From NCBI GenBank assembly GCA_965200885.1, contig OZ241737.1:744001-808000 (forward strand): a DNA stretch of 64,000 bases. The letters run 5' to 3'. The position numbers and the translations under genes were made by a program. Position 1 is the stretch's first letter. Each line of letters starts with the position of its first letter. Below the pieces are notes generated by a model, which was not told the DNA's origin, searched no databases, and was given only the letters and a program-made list of their open reading frames with translations. The DNA comes from MPNP01 sp026710155 (GTDB lineage Bacteria; Pseudomonadota; Alphaproteobacteria; Rhodobacterales; Rhodobacteraceae). This document shows positions 28,314-36,946 of the stretch, piece by piece.

Positions 28314-29825
28314 CTATTTCCAGTCAACCTTGTAAAAACGTGGAACTTCATCGGGGTTGGCAATAAAATTCAAATCCTCATGAAAGGCGTAATTGACATT
28401 GTAGCTGAACAAGGGCACCCAGTAGGCATTGTCGGCTATGGTTTTAAGTGCCTTGGAATAAGCTTCTTCGCGTTCCGTCCGGTCCACTGAGTTGTCGCCG
28501 ATGGTTAAATTGTCAATCAACGTCTCATTACGCGCATAATCATCTGGGGTTGCCTTGAAGAAATGACTGGTTATGGCTGAAACATCGTGGAATGAATAGC
28601 TGCCCCAGGTCATGAAATTGAAATCTATTTGGCCCTCATAAACTTGATCACGCAATGCCGCATATTTTAAGTAAACAAGGTTGGGTTTAATTCCAACAGC
28701 ATCCAAAAAACCCATTATAGCTTCGGCATAGGGCCGGTTTCGATAAGCATGAAAGTCGATTTCAAATCCGTCGGGATATCCTGCTTCGGACAGAAGCTGT
28801 TTAGCCGTTGCCGGATCATAATCATAGATTGTTACATCTTGCTCACAACCAAATTGTGCCGGGTGACAAGCTGAGTGCACGACCTCTGAACTCCCCCCAA
28901 CAAGTGCCTTGACTATGGCCTCCCGGTCAATGGCATGGGCAATCGCTTGTCTTACCCTGACATCGTTGACAGGTGAACTATTGCCGGTTCTATTTGAACT
29001 ATCAAAACTGAGATACCCTATACGCATCGTCTGTTCGTTGAGAACCTTTATACCGGGTCGGCCGGCAAGTCTCTCAGCCTGATCAGTCGGTACTTTCCAA
29101 ATCCAGTCAACGGTTCCGGCTAGCAATTCAGCAATTTGTGTGTTATTATCCGGGATGGTCCTTTGACGGATTGTATCAATCTGGGGAATACCTTTGGGGG
29201 AGTCACCAAAATAATTTTCATTACGTTCAAAGGTTATTGAAACTCCGGGATCAAAATCAGTAACACGATAAGGACCTGTACCAATTGGCGCCATACCCAT
29301 GCCTTCAGGCCCAACCTCTTCATAATATTCATTTGGGTAAATAAGCAGCGGTCCGGCCAAAAACTCCAGAACCGTTGGTGTAGGTCTCTTCATTGTAAGT
29401 CTGACTTTATACTGTCCCGACTTTTCAGCATTGGCAATCCAGTTGACATTTCGTTGGGTCAATACAGCATTGTCAGGATTGGACATACGATTCAGCGTAT
29501 AGACCACATCATCCGCATCAAAGGGCTCGCCATTGTGAAAGGTAATGCCCTCACGCAGGTCAAACTCTATGGTTGTTTCATCAACAAACCGATAACTCTT
29601 GGCCAGCAACGGTTCGAATTCCAGAGTATCGGGATTTTTAAACAGCAACGAGTCCCAGACCAGTCGGCCTACAATTATACCCTCTCGCAAGGTGTTGTAA
29701 TATCGATCCAGCGTTGCCAATTCACCCGACCAGGCAATATTTAGCGAATTGTCTTCAGGACCGGCATTGGATACCGTTCCCATCATACAAAACATCATAA
29801 ACAACGAAAAAACCATTTTTTTCAT
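28314..29825 (-). CDS. dppA: Periplasmic peptide-binding protein of ABC importer
   Basis: A solute-binding protein family 5 member, 503 residues. The signal peptide MKKMVFSLFMMFCMMGTVSNA is followed by the family start (LNIAWSGELATLDRYYNT). Later blocks GTGPYRVTDFDPGVSITFERN and DVRVRQAIAHAIDREAIVKA are characteristic. It captures a peptide or similar ligand in the periplasm for the DppBC permeases. The ligand is unknown; the gamma-glutamyltransferase at the end of the operon points to gamma-glutamyl peptides. Confidence 0.92.
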   Translation of the reverse strand: MKKMVFSLFMMFCMMGTVSNAGPEDNSLNIAWSGELATLDRYYNTLREGIIVGRLVWDSLLFKNPDTLEFEPLLAKSYRFVDETTIEFDLREGITFHNGEPFDADDVVYTLNRMSNPDNAVLTQRNVNWIANAEKSGQYKVRLTMKRPTPTVLEFLAGPLLIYPNEYYEEVGPEGMGMAPIGTGPYRVTDFDPGVSITFERNENYFGDSPKGIPQIDTIRQRTIPDNNTQIAELLAGTVDWIWKVPTDQAERLAGRPGIKVLNEQTMRIGYLSFDSSNRTGNSSPVNDVRVRQAIAHAIDREAIVKALVGGSSEVVHSACHPAQFGCEQDVTIYDYDPATAKQLLSEAGYPDGFEIDFHAYRNRPYAEAIMGFLDAVGIKPNLVYLKYAALRDQVYEGQIDFNFMTWGSYSFHDVSAITSHFFKATPDDYARNETLIDNLTIGDNSVDRTEREEAYSKALKTIADNAYWVPLFSYNVNYAFHEDLNFIANPDEVPRFYKVDWK

Positions 29826-29836
29826 TTTTTTCTCCT

Positions 29837-30610
29837 TTAATTTCTAGTGGAAAATAAATCCCATTCGATTTGGTTAAGCTCGTCTCTGAGCAGAGTTTCA
29901 AGCAGGTTTCGGTAGTCAATTGCCATGCGATTATCGGATGTGGCTATGGATATGGCACACAACCCTGGGTTATCATTTGGCCCTGTGGCCATTCCAATTC
30001 CACGAACGCCATCCTTGACACGGCCATCATTAAAAGACAAGCCCTTGGATTTTGTGGCGAGTACATCTTGCTGTATTTCTTCGAAACTGGTTTGAAAATA
30101 ATATGGATATTTGGCAAGATTACACTTGATGATTCTGTCGCGCAGGGAACTGGGCAATGAGGCCAGTAAAGCAAGCCCTCCTGCCCCGACACCAAGCGGG
30201 CGTCGTGAACCACTTGTCAAGGTCAATGCTCTAATAGGATATTTTCCATCCAACCGCCGCAAACAAATTGAATCAGTACCCGATCGTATAAACAGAAAGA
30301 TTGTTTCAGATGTCTTTTCAAACAATTTCTGCAATGTGCCTTCAAGAAAATCGGTTAACGTGAAGACATGTGCAGCACTACCCATTTGATATATTTCGAG
30401 CCCAAGATGATATGTTTTGGAAAAGGGATCAACTGTGAGCATACCTTCATCAACCAGGACCTGCAAAATCCGATGGGTGGTTTGAATGGTTAATCCGATA
30501 TCCCCTGCCAGATTCTTTGCGGTTATGCCATTTTCATTATTTGCGGCAACTCCTCGCAGGACCGCAATGGCGCGATAGACACTCTGTGATCCTGCGATGT
30601 TCCGTTTCAT
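29837..30610 (-). CDS. IclR family transcriptional regulator
   Basis: A 257-residue regulator with an N-terminal winged helix-turn-helix (GITAKNLAGDIGLTIQTTHR, about residues 28-60) and a C-terminal IclR effector domain (ICLRRLDGKYPIRALTLTSG, GVGAGGLALLASLP). It is the first gene of the importer operon, 11 bp before dppA, and the perfect palindrome just upstream of its ATG is the obvious operator. This arrangement suggests autoregulation and control of the whole operon by a ligand related to the transported substrate. Confidence 0.9.
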   Translation of the reverse strand: MKRNIAGSQSVYRAIAVLRGVAANNENGITAKNLAGDIGLTIQTTHRILQVLVDEGMLTVDPFSKTYHLGLEIYQMGSAAHVFTLTDFLEGTLQKLFEKTSETIFLFIRSGTDSICLRRLDGKYPIRALTLTSGSRRPLGVGAGGLALLASLPSSLRDRIIKCNLAKYPYYFQTSFEEIQQDVLATKSKGLSFNDGRVKDGVRGIGMATGPNDNPGLCAISIATSDNRMAIDYRNLLETLLRDELNQIEWDLFSTRN

Positions 30611-30627
30611 CGCAATAACTTTTCTAT

Positions 30628-30663
30628 TCTCATAATATGATAATACAATCTCATATTATGAGA
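30628..30663 (-). promoter_or_regulatory. 13-bp perfect inverted repeat, likely IclR-type operator
   Basis: TCTCATAATATGA (30628-30640) and TCATATTATGAGA (30651-30663) are exact reverse complements separated by 10 bp. The site begins 18 bp upstream of the regulator's ATG, in the position for autoregulation of the IclR-dpp-GGT operon. Confidence 0.75.
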
Positions 30664-30912
30664 GTCAATTTATTTTTTTGGGGATTCTCATGGGTCTAAA
30701 TTGCAATAAGTTTTTCATGGAGATTTCTTGAATTGGACTTCATCTTTAATATGAATATTACCCACCAAAAATAAAAAAAACCTATCATATGCCATAATGG
30801 ATGATTATTAAAAATCATTTGGTAGTTTCACCAGCCTTATGAGAATTGAAGAAAATTCACTCATTCAGGTTTTGTTATTTCCAGAATATTAAAAATCGCC
30901 CTTCTTGCTTCA

Positions 30913-33144
30913 GTGGGGCTGGTTGTCTTTATCCAAGAGGCACTCCCGCAAAGTACGTTCATTGAGAATGGTATTTCTCAATTCGGTGATTATTTCAGCA
31001 CTCCATACGGTGATACCTACAGCTCGATGCTGTTGAACCAGTTGTTTGGCCCCATTTTCCCAACACCGGGCAATGAGCGAACTGCGACTCTCTTTTCAAG
31101 ATTGATCGGTGTTATCAATCTTGCAGTGATCGGCGTGGCAGGTGTGATCTTGTTCTACAATATTGTAGTTGCCCTGCTCCAGACAGCCCATGAGGGAATT
31201 ATATTCGGAGGAAGGTTTTCTTCCCTATGGGCTCCGATTAGAATCCTCCTTGCAATTGCATTATTGCTGCCGGTACCAGGTTTGGGAGGATACAATCTGA
31301 TACAATCCTCCGTTGCCTGGTTGGTCAAAGGATCGACGGTCATGGCCTCGGAATTGTGGAAATTTGGTGCTGAGGAGCTGATCTCAGGTGACATCCCCAT
31401 GGTGGTTTCAGGTTCCAAGCTGGATCCCGAAGTATTCAAAACGATTTACCGGAACCAGCTGTGTACCAAATTGGCGAATTACCAGTTGGAAGTGGCTGGC
31501 AGTCCCACAAGAATCGAATTCCAGGAAAATGTCCATGAAAATCACACAATCTACATCTCTTACCTGGGTGAAAGGGATGAAGGCATCTGTGGTTCGTATT
31601 CCCTACCTGCGGTACCCTCGTATATTACACGTCTTGACCCGGTCTATGCCATGCCCATAACACATGAATTCAATCAACTACACCGGGAGGTACTCAATTC
31701 TCTCATTCAACAAATAAACCTGATCATCAATCAACAATGGAGTGCTTTTGTTGATGAATCTGAACAACCACCAGAAATTACACCGGACATTCAGAGAATA
31801 TTCACTGATGTAAATCTTCGTCTGGCAAACGGCAACGACAATATCAGGGAACTCGTCACGGGTAATGAGTTGCAGGAAGGGTCGGCACGAAGGATAATCC
31901 AGGACTATATTGGCGGTTCAAATTGCAATGCTCCAAATTCTCTTGAAGGTGGTTATTCACAATGTTCAGGTGAGGGATGGCTTGGTGCAGGAAACTGGTA
32001 TATGACCATTGCCAGATTGAATACCGAGTTGACCGGACTTCTCAAGGCTTCATTGGGGGCAAGCGAATCCACTTATATCAATAATGAAGCGAATAACCTG
32101 AACCGTTCGATTGTTCAGGAAACGGATGAAATTGGCTTTTTCGGCCGATTGTTTGGAACAGTGGATGAGGGCAAATACCTTCACCTTGCTGAAACCGGCA
32201 GAATCTGGAATGTCCTGAACACCAACATGGAGAGGGCAACAATTAGTCTTGCGACTTCCGGTTTTTTGATACCTGATTCGATCCTTGGGATTACCACCAA
32301 CGGTGAAGGGGGATTGTTGGGTAAAATCTGGAAGGTTGGATTTGTCGGAGGTATAGAATCCATGATAGCCAATCTGTCACCTTCCAGATGGAGTGATGAT
32401 CCGATAATTGGAGTCGTGAATATCGGACACTGGTATCTTGATGCGGCAGGTGCATTGATAGTGGGAAGTTCGGTGGCATCTCTGCTTGCAAGTTCAGTTT
32501 CAACAACGGTTACATTCCTTATTGCCGGTCCTCTGGTGGCAGTTGGCATTTCCCTTTCATTCATCCTTCCCCTGCTGCCCTTCTTTTTCTGGATTGTTGG
32601 CATTGCCAGCTATTTTCTGCTTGTGGTGGAAGCGGTTGTTGCATCTTCGCTGTGGGCATTGGCCCATTTCAGAATGGATGGGGAGGGTCTGTCCGGCAAT
32701 TTCGGGCAAAGGGGATGGCTGATTCTCTTCGGTCTGCTGTCTACCCCTCCACTCATGGTGCTTGGTTACTTCGTGGGGATGATATTGTTCAAGATCACAA
32801 CAGGATTGCTTGATACCGGTTTCTATTTTGCCATGGGTGCCTTGGTGAACTCATCGCCCATTGTTGGAATATTTGGCCTGATTGCCACGGGTTTCCTTCT
32901 GGTCATGGCCTACATTGCCATAATCGAGCGCAGTTTTTCACTCATTGTGGAATTTCCGAAAAGGGTTTTGTCATGGATTGGAGGTGATATGGAACTTCCG
33001 TACGGGAGTGAGTATCAAAAATTCGAAGCTGGTGGAAAAGCCTTTTCATCCTCAATGGGAAGGGGTTTCAGTCAATTTGGAGGTGGCATTTCCCGAGGCA
33101 TGAAACTGATCAAATTCAGGTCCAACAACCTTTCTGGTCAATAA
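30913..33144 (+). CDS. DotA/TraY-like multi-pass membrane protein
   Basis: A 743-residue integral membrane protein of the DotA/TraY type, an inner-membrane component of type IVB (IncI-like) secretion and conjugation machines. Two membrane segments lie near residues 60-125 (LIGVINLAVIGVAGVILFYN), then a long, Cys-containing periplasmic domain, then a C-terminal cluster of five or six helices (LPLLPFFFWIVGIASYFLLV onward), as in DotA. The GTG at 30913 has no good ribosome site. In frame upstream, an ATT at 30877 preceded by CAGG would add RILKIALLASVGL and make a better N-terminal signal. No other type IV genes are near, so it is an orphan or a relic of an integrated element. Confidence 0.72.
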   Translation: MGLVVFIQEALPQSTFIENGISQFGDYFSTPYGDTYSSMLLNQLFGPIFPTPGNERTATLFSRLIGVINLAVIGVAGVILFYNIVVALLQTAHEGIIFGGRFSSLWAPIRILLAIALLLPVPGLGGYNLIQSSVAWLVKGSTVMASELWKFGAEELISGDIPMVVSGSKLDPEVFKTIYRNQLCTKLANYQLEVAGSPTRIEFQENVHENHTIYISYLGERDEGICGSYSLPAVPSYITRLDPVYAMPITHEFNQLHREVLNSLIQQINLIINQQWSAFVDESEQPPEITPDIQRIFTDVNLRLANGNDNIRELVTGNELQEGSARRIIQDYIGGSNCNAPNSLEGGYSQCSGEGWLGAGNWYMTIARLNTELTGLLKASLGASESTYINNEANNLNRSIVQETDEIGFFGRLFGTVDEGKYLHLAETGRIWNVLNTNMERATISLATSGFLIPDSILGITTNGEGGLLGKIWKVGFVGGIESMIANLSPSRWSDDPIIGVVNIGHWYLDAAGALIVGSSVASLLASSVSTTVTFLIAGPLVAVGISLSFILPLLPFFFWIVGIASYFLLVVEAVVASSLWALAHFRMDGEGLSGNFGQRGWLILFGLLSTPPLMVLGYFVGMILFKITTGLLDTGFYFAMGALVNSSPIVGIFGLIATGFLLVMAYIAIIERSFSLIVEFPKRVLSWIGGDMELPYGSEYQKFEAGGKAFSSSMGRGFSQFGGGISRGMKLIKFRSNNLSGQ

Positions 33145-33371
33145 AAATTGGCTCTTCATCAATAAAGGTGGGTTAGTCTTCCGGTAACCTCCTGGAAACA
33201 AGATTGAGCCTATCAACACAACCGAATATCTGCTTGAGTATTGCTTTGCTGTTAGTTTGCTCATTACTTCCTTGGATTACACTCAATCTTCAACAGCAAC
33301 ATTGGTACTTTCATTTGATTACTGAAAAATCCGAGTTCGTCTAACATTAAGGGCTAAGAACCATTAATTTA
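33145..33371. other. Short gap without recognised genes
   Basis: This 227-bp stretch between the DotA/TraY-like gene and the MITE-like element shows no gene or strong terminator. Its last seven bases (TAATTTA, 33365-33371) are the left copy of the direct repeat flanking that element. Confidence 0.4.
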
Positions 33372-33601
33372 GGGGCTTATAAAGATAGGTTGACCACAAA
33401 TCAATCCACCAGCCTGTCAAGGCAGCCTCCAAGCTGGCCCTGCCCCAATCCATGCTCCCCCCCATCAGTTCCCGTCGGTCCTCGGCAGAGGAGGTGCCGG
33501 TCCCAAGGCTTTCAGTAACAGTTTTCCGAAGCCGGGGGATGGCATGTCCCCTTCCCGGCCGGGAGGCCACAGGAACTCAGGCCTCCTATCTTTATAAGTC
33601 C
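33372..33601. mobile_element. MITE-like element, 230 bp, with 7-bp target duplication
   Basis: The ends are GGGGCTTATAAAGATAGG (33372-33389) and, inverted, GGACTTATAAAGATAGG (33585-33601). The direct repeat TAATTTA directly abuts both ends (33365-33371 and 33602-33608), as left by transposition. It has no open frame. The region just inside the left end (CAATCCACCAGCCTGTCA) resembles the inner right end of the element at 3292-3832. Insertion was immediately behind the TPR gene, whose TAG stop uses the last base of the element. Confidence 0.8.
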
Positions 33602-34365
33602 TAATTTAAAGAAACTTCAATACCAGGCAACCCTTTGTAACCTTTACCAAATCCCCAGTTGCCAAAATTACCGGTGTTGCCTGTAAAAGTCATGGGATTA
33701 GGGCAATCTGCTTGAATTAGTTTATTTGCTAATAAGGCATTCTTATAACAAGAAACAGCTGAGCTTTTTGGTGCCAGCCCTTTTCCCTTGTCATAATTTT
33801 CCAATGCTTCCAGATACTCTCCCAATTTCAATTTGGAATTCCCCATACCAAGTAGGGCTTGACTTCTCAAACCTGAAAGGGAAAAACTTTCATAAGCCTT
33901 GTCGAATTCATTGAGCAGGAAGTGTGAATTCCCCTTGTTGTAATGGGTATCACGAATGAGTTTATTACAAAGATCGTCCTGTTCGTCCAAGGCAATATTC
34001 AATGTTTCTTCATAATCATCAATGGCATTTTGATATTCTTCCAGTGCAGCATAGGCGTTTCCCTTGTTGTAATGGCAGGTTACCAAATTGAAATCAATTA
34101 TCCAATCTGGCCAATTTGAATCACTTGGAGAAGGTTTGCCTTCATTATTTATCGCCTTATCATACTCTTCAATCGCTTCCTGATATTTTTTTCGTGCTGC
34201 AAGAGCATTACCCTTCAAAAAAAATGGTTCGGATGCATCTGGGTCAACATCAGATAAATTTTGATAGGCTTTTAGTGCTTTGGCAAAATACTTTTTTCTG
34301 AAAGCCAAGTCACCTTTTTTTCTAAATTTAGAAATTTCTATTTCGTCTAATGATGCGATTTCCAT
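33601..34365 (-). CDS. Tetratricopeptide repeat protein
   Basis: A 254-residue soluble protein with about five or six TPR motifs spanning residues 12-215, such as AFRKKYFAKALKAYQNLSDV and KGNAYAALEEYQNAIDDYEE. A Gly/Asn-rich tail (TGNTGNFGNWGFGKGYKG) closes the chain. TPRs mediate protein contacts; no catalytic part is present. Its TAG stop is formed at the junction with a MITE-like element, so the natural C-terminus may have been slightly longer. It lies upstream on the plus map of, and parallel to, the FRG-domain gene, 41 bp downstream in transcription order, and may belong to the same operon. Confidence 0.8.
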   Translation of the reverse strand: MEIASLDEIEISKFRKKGDLAFRKKYFAKALKAYQNLSDVDPDASEPFFLKGNALAARKKYQEAIEEYDKAINNEGKPSPSDSNWPDWIIDFNLVTCHYNKGNAYAALEEYQNAIDDYEETLNIALDEQDDLCNKLIRDTHYNKGNSHFLLNEFDKAYESFSLSGLRSQALLGMGNSKLKLGEYLEALENYDKGKGLAPKSSAVSCYKNALLANKLIQADCPNPMTFTGNTGNFGNWGFGKGYKGLPGIEVSLN

Positions 34366-34406
34366 TCGTTTGCTTACCTTATTGTTTCAAGTTCCGGATT
34401 ATTGAC

Positions 34407-35118
34407 TTATAAAGGTTTATCTGGTCCATTTTGTAATGCAAAACCTGACAAGTCAGGAAACAATATCTTTTCTGAGATACCTAGTTGCTTAAGTTCCTTG
34501 TGAATAGATTCCTTATCTTTTCCATCTATAGATATTTGCGTAGTTATTTTTTCAGGAATGTTGGGAAAGCCTTTAAGAAATATGCTTTGTTGAGAAACAA
34601 TCCTGGTACTAAGGTTTTGATTTGGGTAACGATATAAATACAAATACCCTGCTTCCCCTGTCCCCCCCCCCCTCATTTTCCATTGTACTTTCTTCTTCCC
34701 CTATCCATTCATCTTCGTTCGCCCATGGATGAGGAGGTCCTATGTCAATAATGAATAATTTGCCATTACGATTTTTTGTTTCGTTTGAAGTATTTGAAAA
34801 AGCAAACCAAAGTGCTGTGAGTGCATTACAAGAAAAATCCAGATAATTAGTTGCAGCACCATGATGTTGAAGAAGACTTAATACTTGGTGCTTTCCTTGG
34901 TTCTCATCTCCTATAGTTCGATATGGGTGATACAAATTATTCGCTTCATAACTTTCCACCTCACTTGATAAATCAATGTCTTCACCCTTGTTTTGTTTTA
35001 ATCGCCTAACTGCTGCCGATTCAAGAGGCCAATTTTCATCAGCTTGACCCCTAAAAAAAGGATCCCTCATATTATTGGATTTTTTCAATATCTCATCAAT
35101 TATTTTATTTAATACCAT
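34407..35118 (-). CDS. FRG domain protein, frame broken at poly-C tract (phase OFF)
   Basis: The first 150 codons (to about 34673) hold the N-terminal half of an FRG domain (FRGQADENWPLESAAVRRLK, LLQHHGAATNYLDFSCNALT). After the run of 11 C (11 G on the coding strand) the written frame gives an unrelated tail and stops at 34609. One base fewer, or two more, would continue into YLYRYPNQNLSTRIVSQQSI and ILFPDLSGFALQ, the expected second half of an FRG domain, ending at 34407 with 236 residues. FRG proteins are common in defence and mobile-element regions; their activity is not settled. It looks phase-variable and OFF here; sequencing error in the tract is the alternative. Confidence 0.78.
34662..34672. 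repeat. Poly-C tract (C11), candidate contingency repeat
   Basis: Eleven C on the plus strand, inside the FRG gene. The length decides whether both halves of the FRG domain are translated: 10 or 13 would be ON, 11 and 12 OFF. It is the longer of two such tracts in the window; the next longest C run I noted is seven (in the element at 33372). Confidence 0.85.
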
Positions 35119-35570
35119 TTGGGATCGGTCCTAACCTACTTTAGGGTTTTATTCCACTCCAGTCTAAAAATACTTGGGTTTTCTACCCTTTTAGAGGATT
35201 TCGTTGATTTCAGTTATAAAGTGGAAAGTGAAATGCAAATGTAATTTCTTCACAAACTATGTGGAAATACATTCATCGCGGCTTGGTCCTGAAAGGGTGG
35301 AACTGTTGGCTCAATTAGATCAGGGGGTGTCGTCTGGAACCAATCAAGGAACCTGAACGCATGGTCAGGGACCATACTATTGGGAAATATCAATGCAGTT
35401 GTGTCAGTAACGGTATGGCAGAAAGTCTCAACAACCGGGTCAAGTTGAAAAGCCTAAAAAAGTTATCCACAACTAAATTTTCGAAACTTGAGGTTACTTA
35501 CACCATTCCGAGGAACAATGAATGAAAAAGGCAAAAAGTTTGCCGTAATTGCAAATGAATGGAGAGAGTA
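35119..35570. other. Intergenic region upstream of the helicase operon
   Basis: About 450 bp without a clear gene, probably holding the promoter of the two-gene unit that follows. A short frame ending at 35524 reads VSNGMAESLNNRVKLKSLKK, which has the feel of an integrase-core remnant, but it cannot be extended upstream. Confidence 0.35.
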
Positions 35571-36872
35571 ATGAAACAGTGGCCAAGCCCCAACAGGGCG
35601 AAGTATCATCGGAACCTGGTACTCAAAGTAAAGCGATATAATTTAGATAGGAATGTTGCAGATTGTTATCCCGGTGCTGTCGAGGGTGAGGTTATAGGCG
35701 GTCCACTTCAGGGCAAGGTGGTTTCGGTATGCTTGAACAGAACTCATTCCAACGATAAGGTTGCGAAATTTGTGGACATTGCCAGGCCGGGTGAAAAAAT
35801 TCATACACCTCCCGAGGGGTATCTGGCTTTCAGTACGGTCCGGGAATTGAACAACGAGTTCAAGGCAAACTGGGTAAACAAATTTGCCGATCCGGAATCG
35901 GAACTCAAGGTCAACGTTCCAATTCAAATTGCTCCAGTGCTTGAAATTGGAGGAGGGATAAGAAGGTTCAAATCAAATAATGCAACGATGTACAGGGCCT
36001 TTATTCTGGATACCGACAATGCCCAATCCAACGAACAGCCTTCGGATGTGCACGAGGCTGTCAAAGCTTGTTTTTCGAATGGTAATGCTGCCTTCCTGCG
36101 AATTGTTGTACCGAATGAACCAAGAGAAACAATGGTATTATGGAGGGGATGGAAGGATGGTCAACCAATCCCGACAGAGGAAGCTTCCTTCAATGCTCTT
36201 GCCGACCCAATCCTTTCAAAAATTGAACTCGCACACCAACGGGGTGGAATAATAGATGTGGTTCCCCTGGAAACCATATTCGTCAGTCCCGGGACAGCCG
36301 AATCAATTGACAACGGAACTTTTGCCAGTATTGCTATCAGGGATTACTGCACGGGAGGTATCGGTTATAGAATTGAAGCAGCCTTGAAACAATCAAAAAA
36401 TGCCAGAACCAGTGAATTGGAAAAGTATTTTCTTGCCGGGTTGGATAAAAATGCCAAGGGTGCTTTTGCCGAATATGGGTGGACAGGTATTTGGACTTCC
36501 GATATAGAAAGATTTTTCCGAGACCTGGAAATTGAACCGCCAAAAGTGCCTACATACGGATATGCCCTATCAACGGCAATGATCAAAAGTTACAAATCCG
36601 AAAATGGACAGGAAAGTCGTTTTGTGACCAAAACCAGATCAATGGGACCAGCCGTATCAAGGGATTTTGTACCAACCCCTTCTGATGGGGATTCCATCCA
36701 GAGATACTTTACAGGCTTTCGTAACCTTGTTTCTCAAACCCTTACCGTCATTGAAAAAAACAAATCACTGGTGCGAGAGACCAGCCCAATGGAAAAAAGA
36801 AATGACAACGCAATGACGAAGATAATTGACAACACTCCGCAAAATGAAAATAGTGGACTTGTACCCGAGTAA
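35571..36872 (+). CDS. Protein of unknown function, partner of SNO-type helicase
   Basis: About 433 residues from the ATG at 35571, which has GGAGAG at proper spacing; an in-frame ATG at 35559 lies too early for it. I recognise no domain. The N-terminal third is beta-rich and resembles a binding module (VEGEVIGGPLQGKVVSVCLN); the middle has FILDTDNAQS and AFLRIVVPNEP. There is no signal peptide or membrane segment, so it is cytoplasmic. It precedes the giant helicase gene by 74 bp on the same strand, so the two are probably co-expressed and may act together on DNA. Confidence 0.8.
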   Translation: MKQWPSPNRAKYHRNLVLKVKRYNLDRNVADCYPGAVEGEVIGGPLQGKVVSVCLNRTHSNDKVAKFVDIARPGEKIHTPPEGYLAFSTVRELNNEFKANWVNKFADPESELKVNVPIQIAPVLEIGGGIRRFKSNNATMYRAFILDTDNAQSNEQPSDVHEAVKACFSNGNAAFLRIVVPNEPRETMVLWRGWKDGQPIPTEEASFNALADPILSKIELAHQRGGIIDVVPLETIFVSPGTAESIDNGTFASIAIRDYCTGGIGYRIEAALKQSKNARTSELEKYFLAGLDKNAKGAFAEYGWTGIWTSDIERFFRDLEIEPPKVPTYGYALSTAMIKSYKSENGQESRFVTKTRSMGPAVSRDFVPTPSDGDSIQRYFTGFRNLVSQTLTVIEKNKSLVRETSPMEKRNDNAMTKIIDNTPQNENSGLVPE

Positions 36873-36946
36873 TAAACCCTGTGTTTTTCCAATTACTTAG
36901 TCAATCTTGCAGGTGTTTTATTTGATCTGCATCCTGGTAAATCAAA

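Noticed and set aside
33455..33475. Run of seven C inside the MITE at 33372
   Set aside because: It is in non-coding sequence and too short to stand with the two long tracts.
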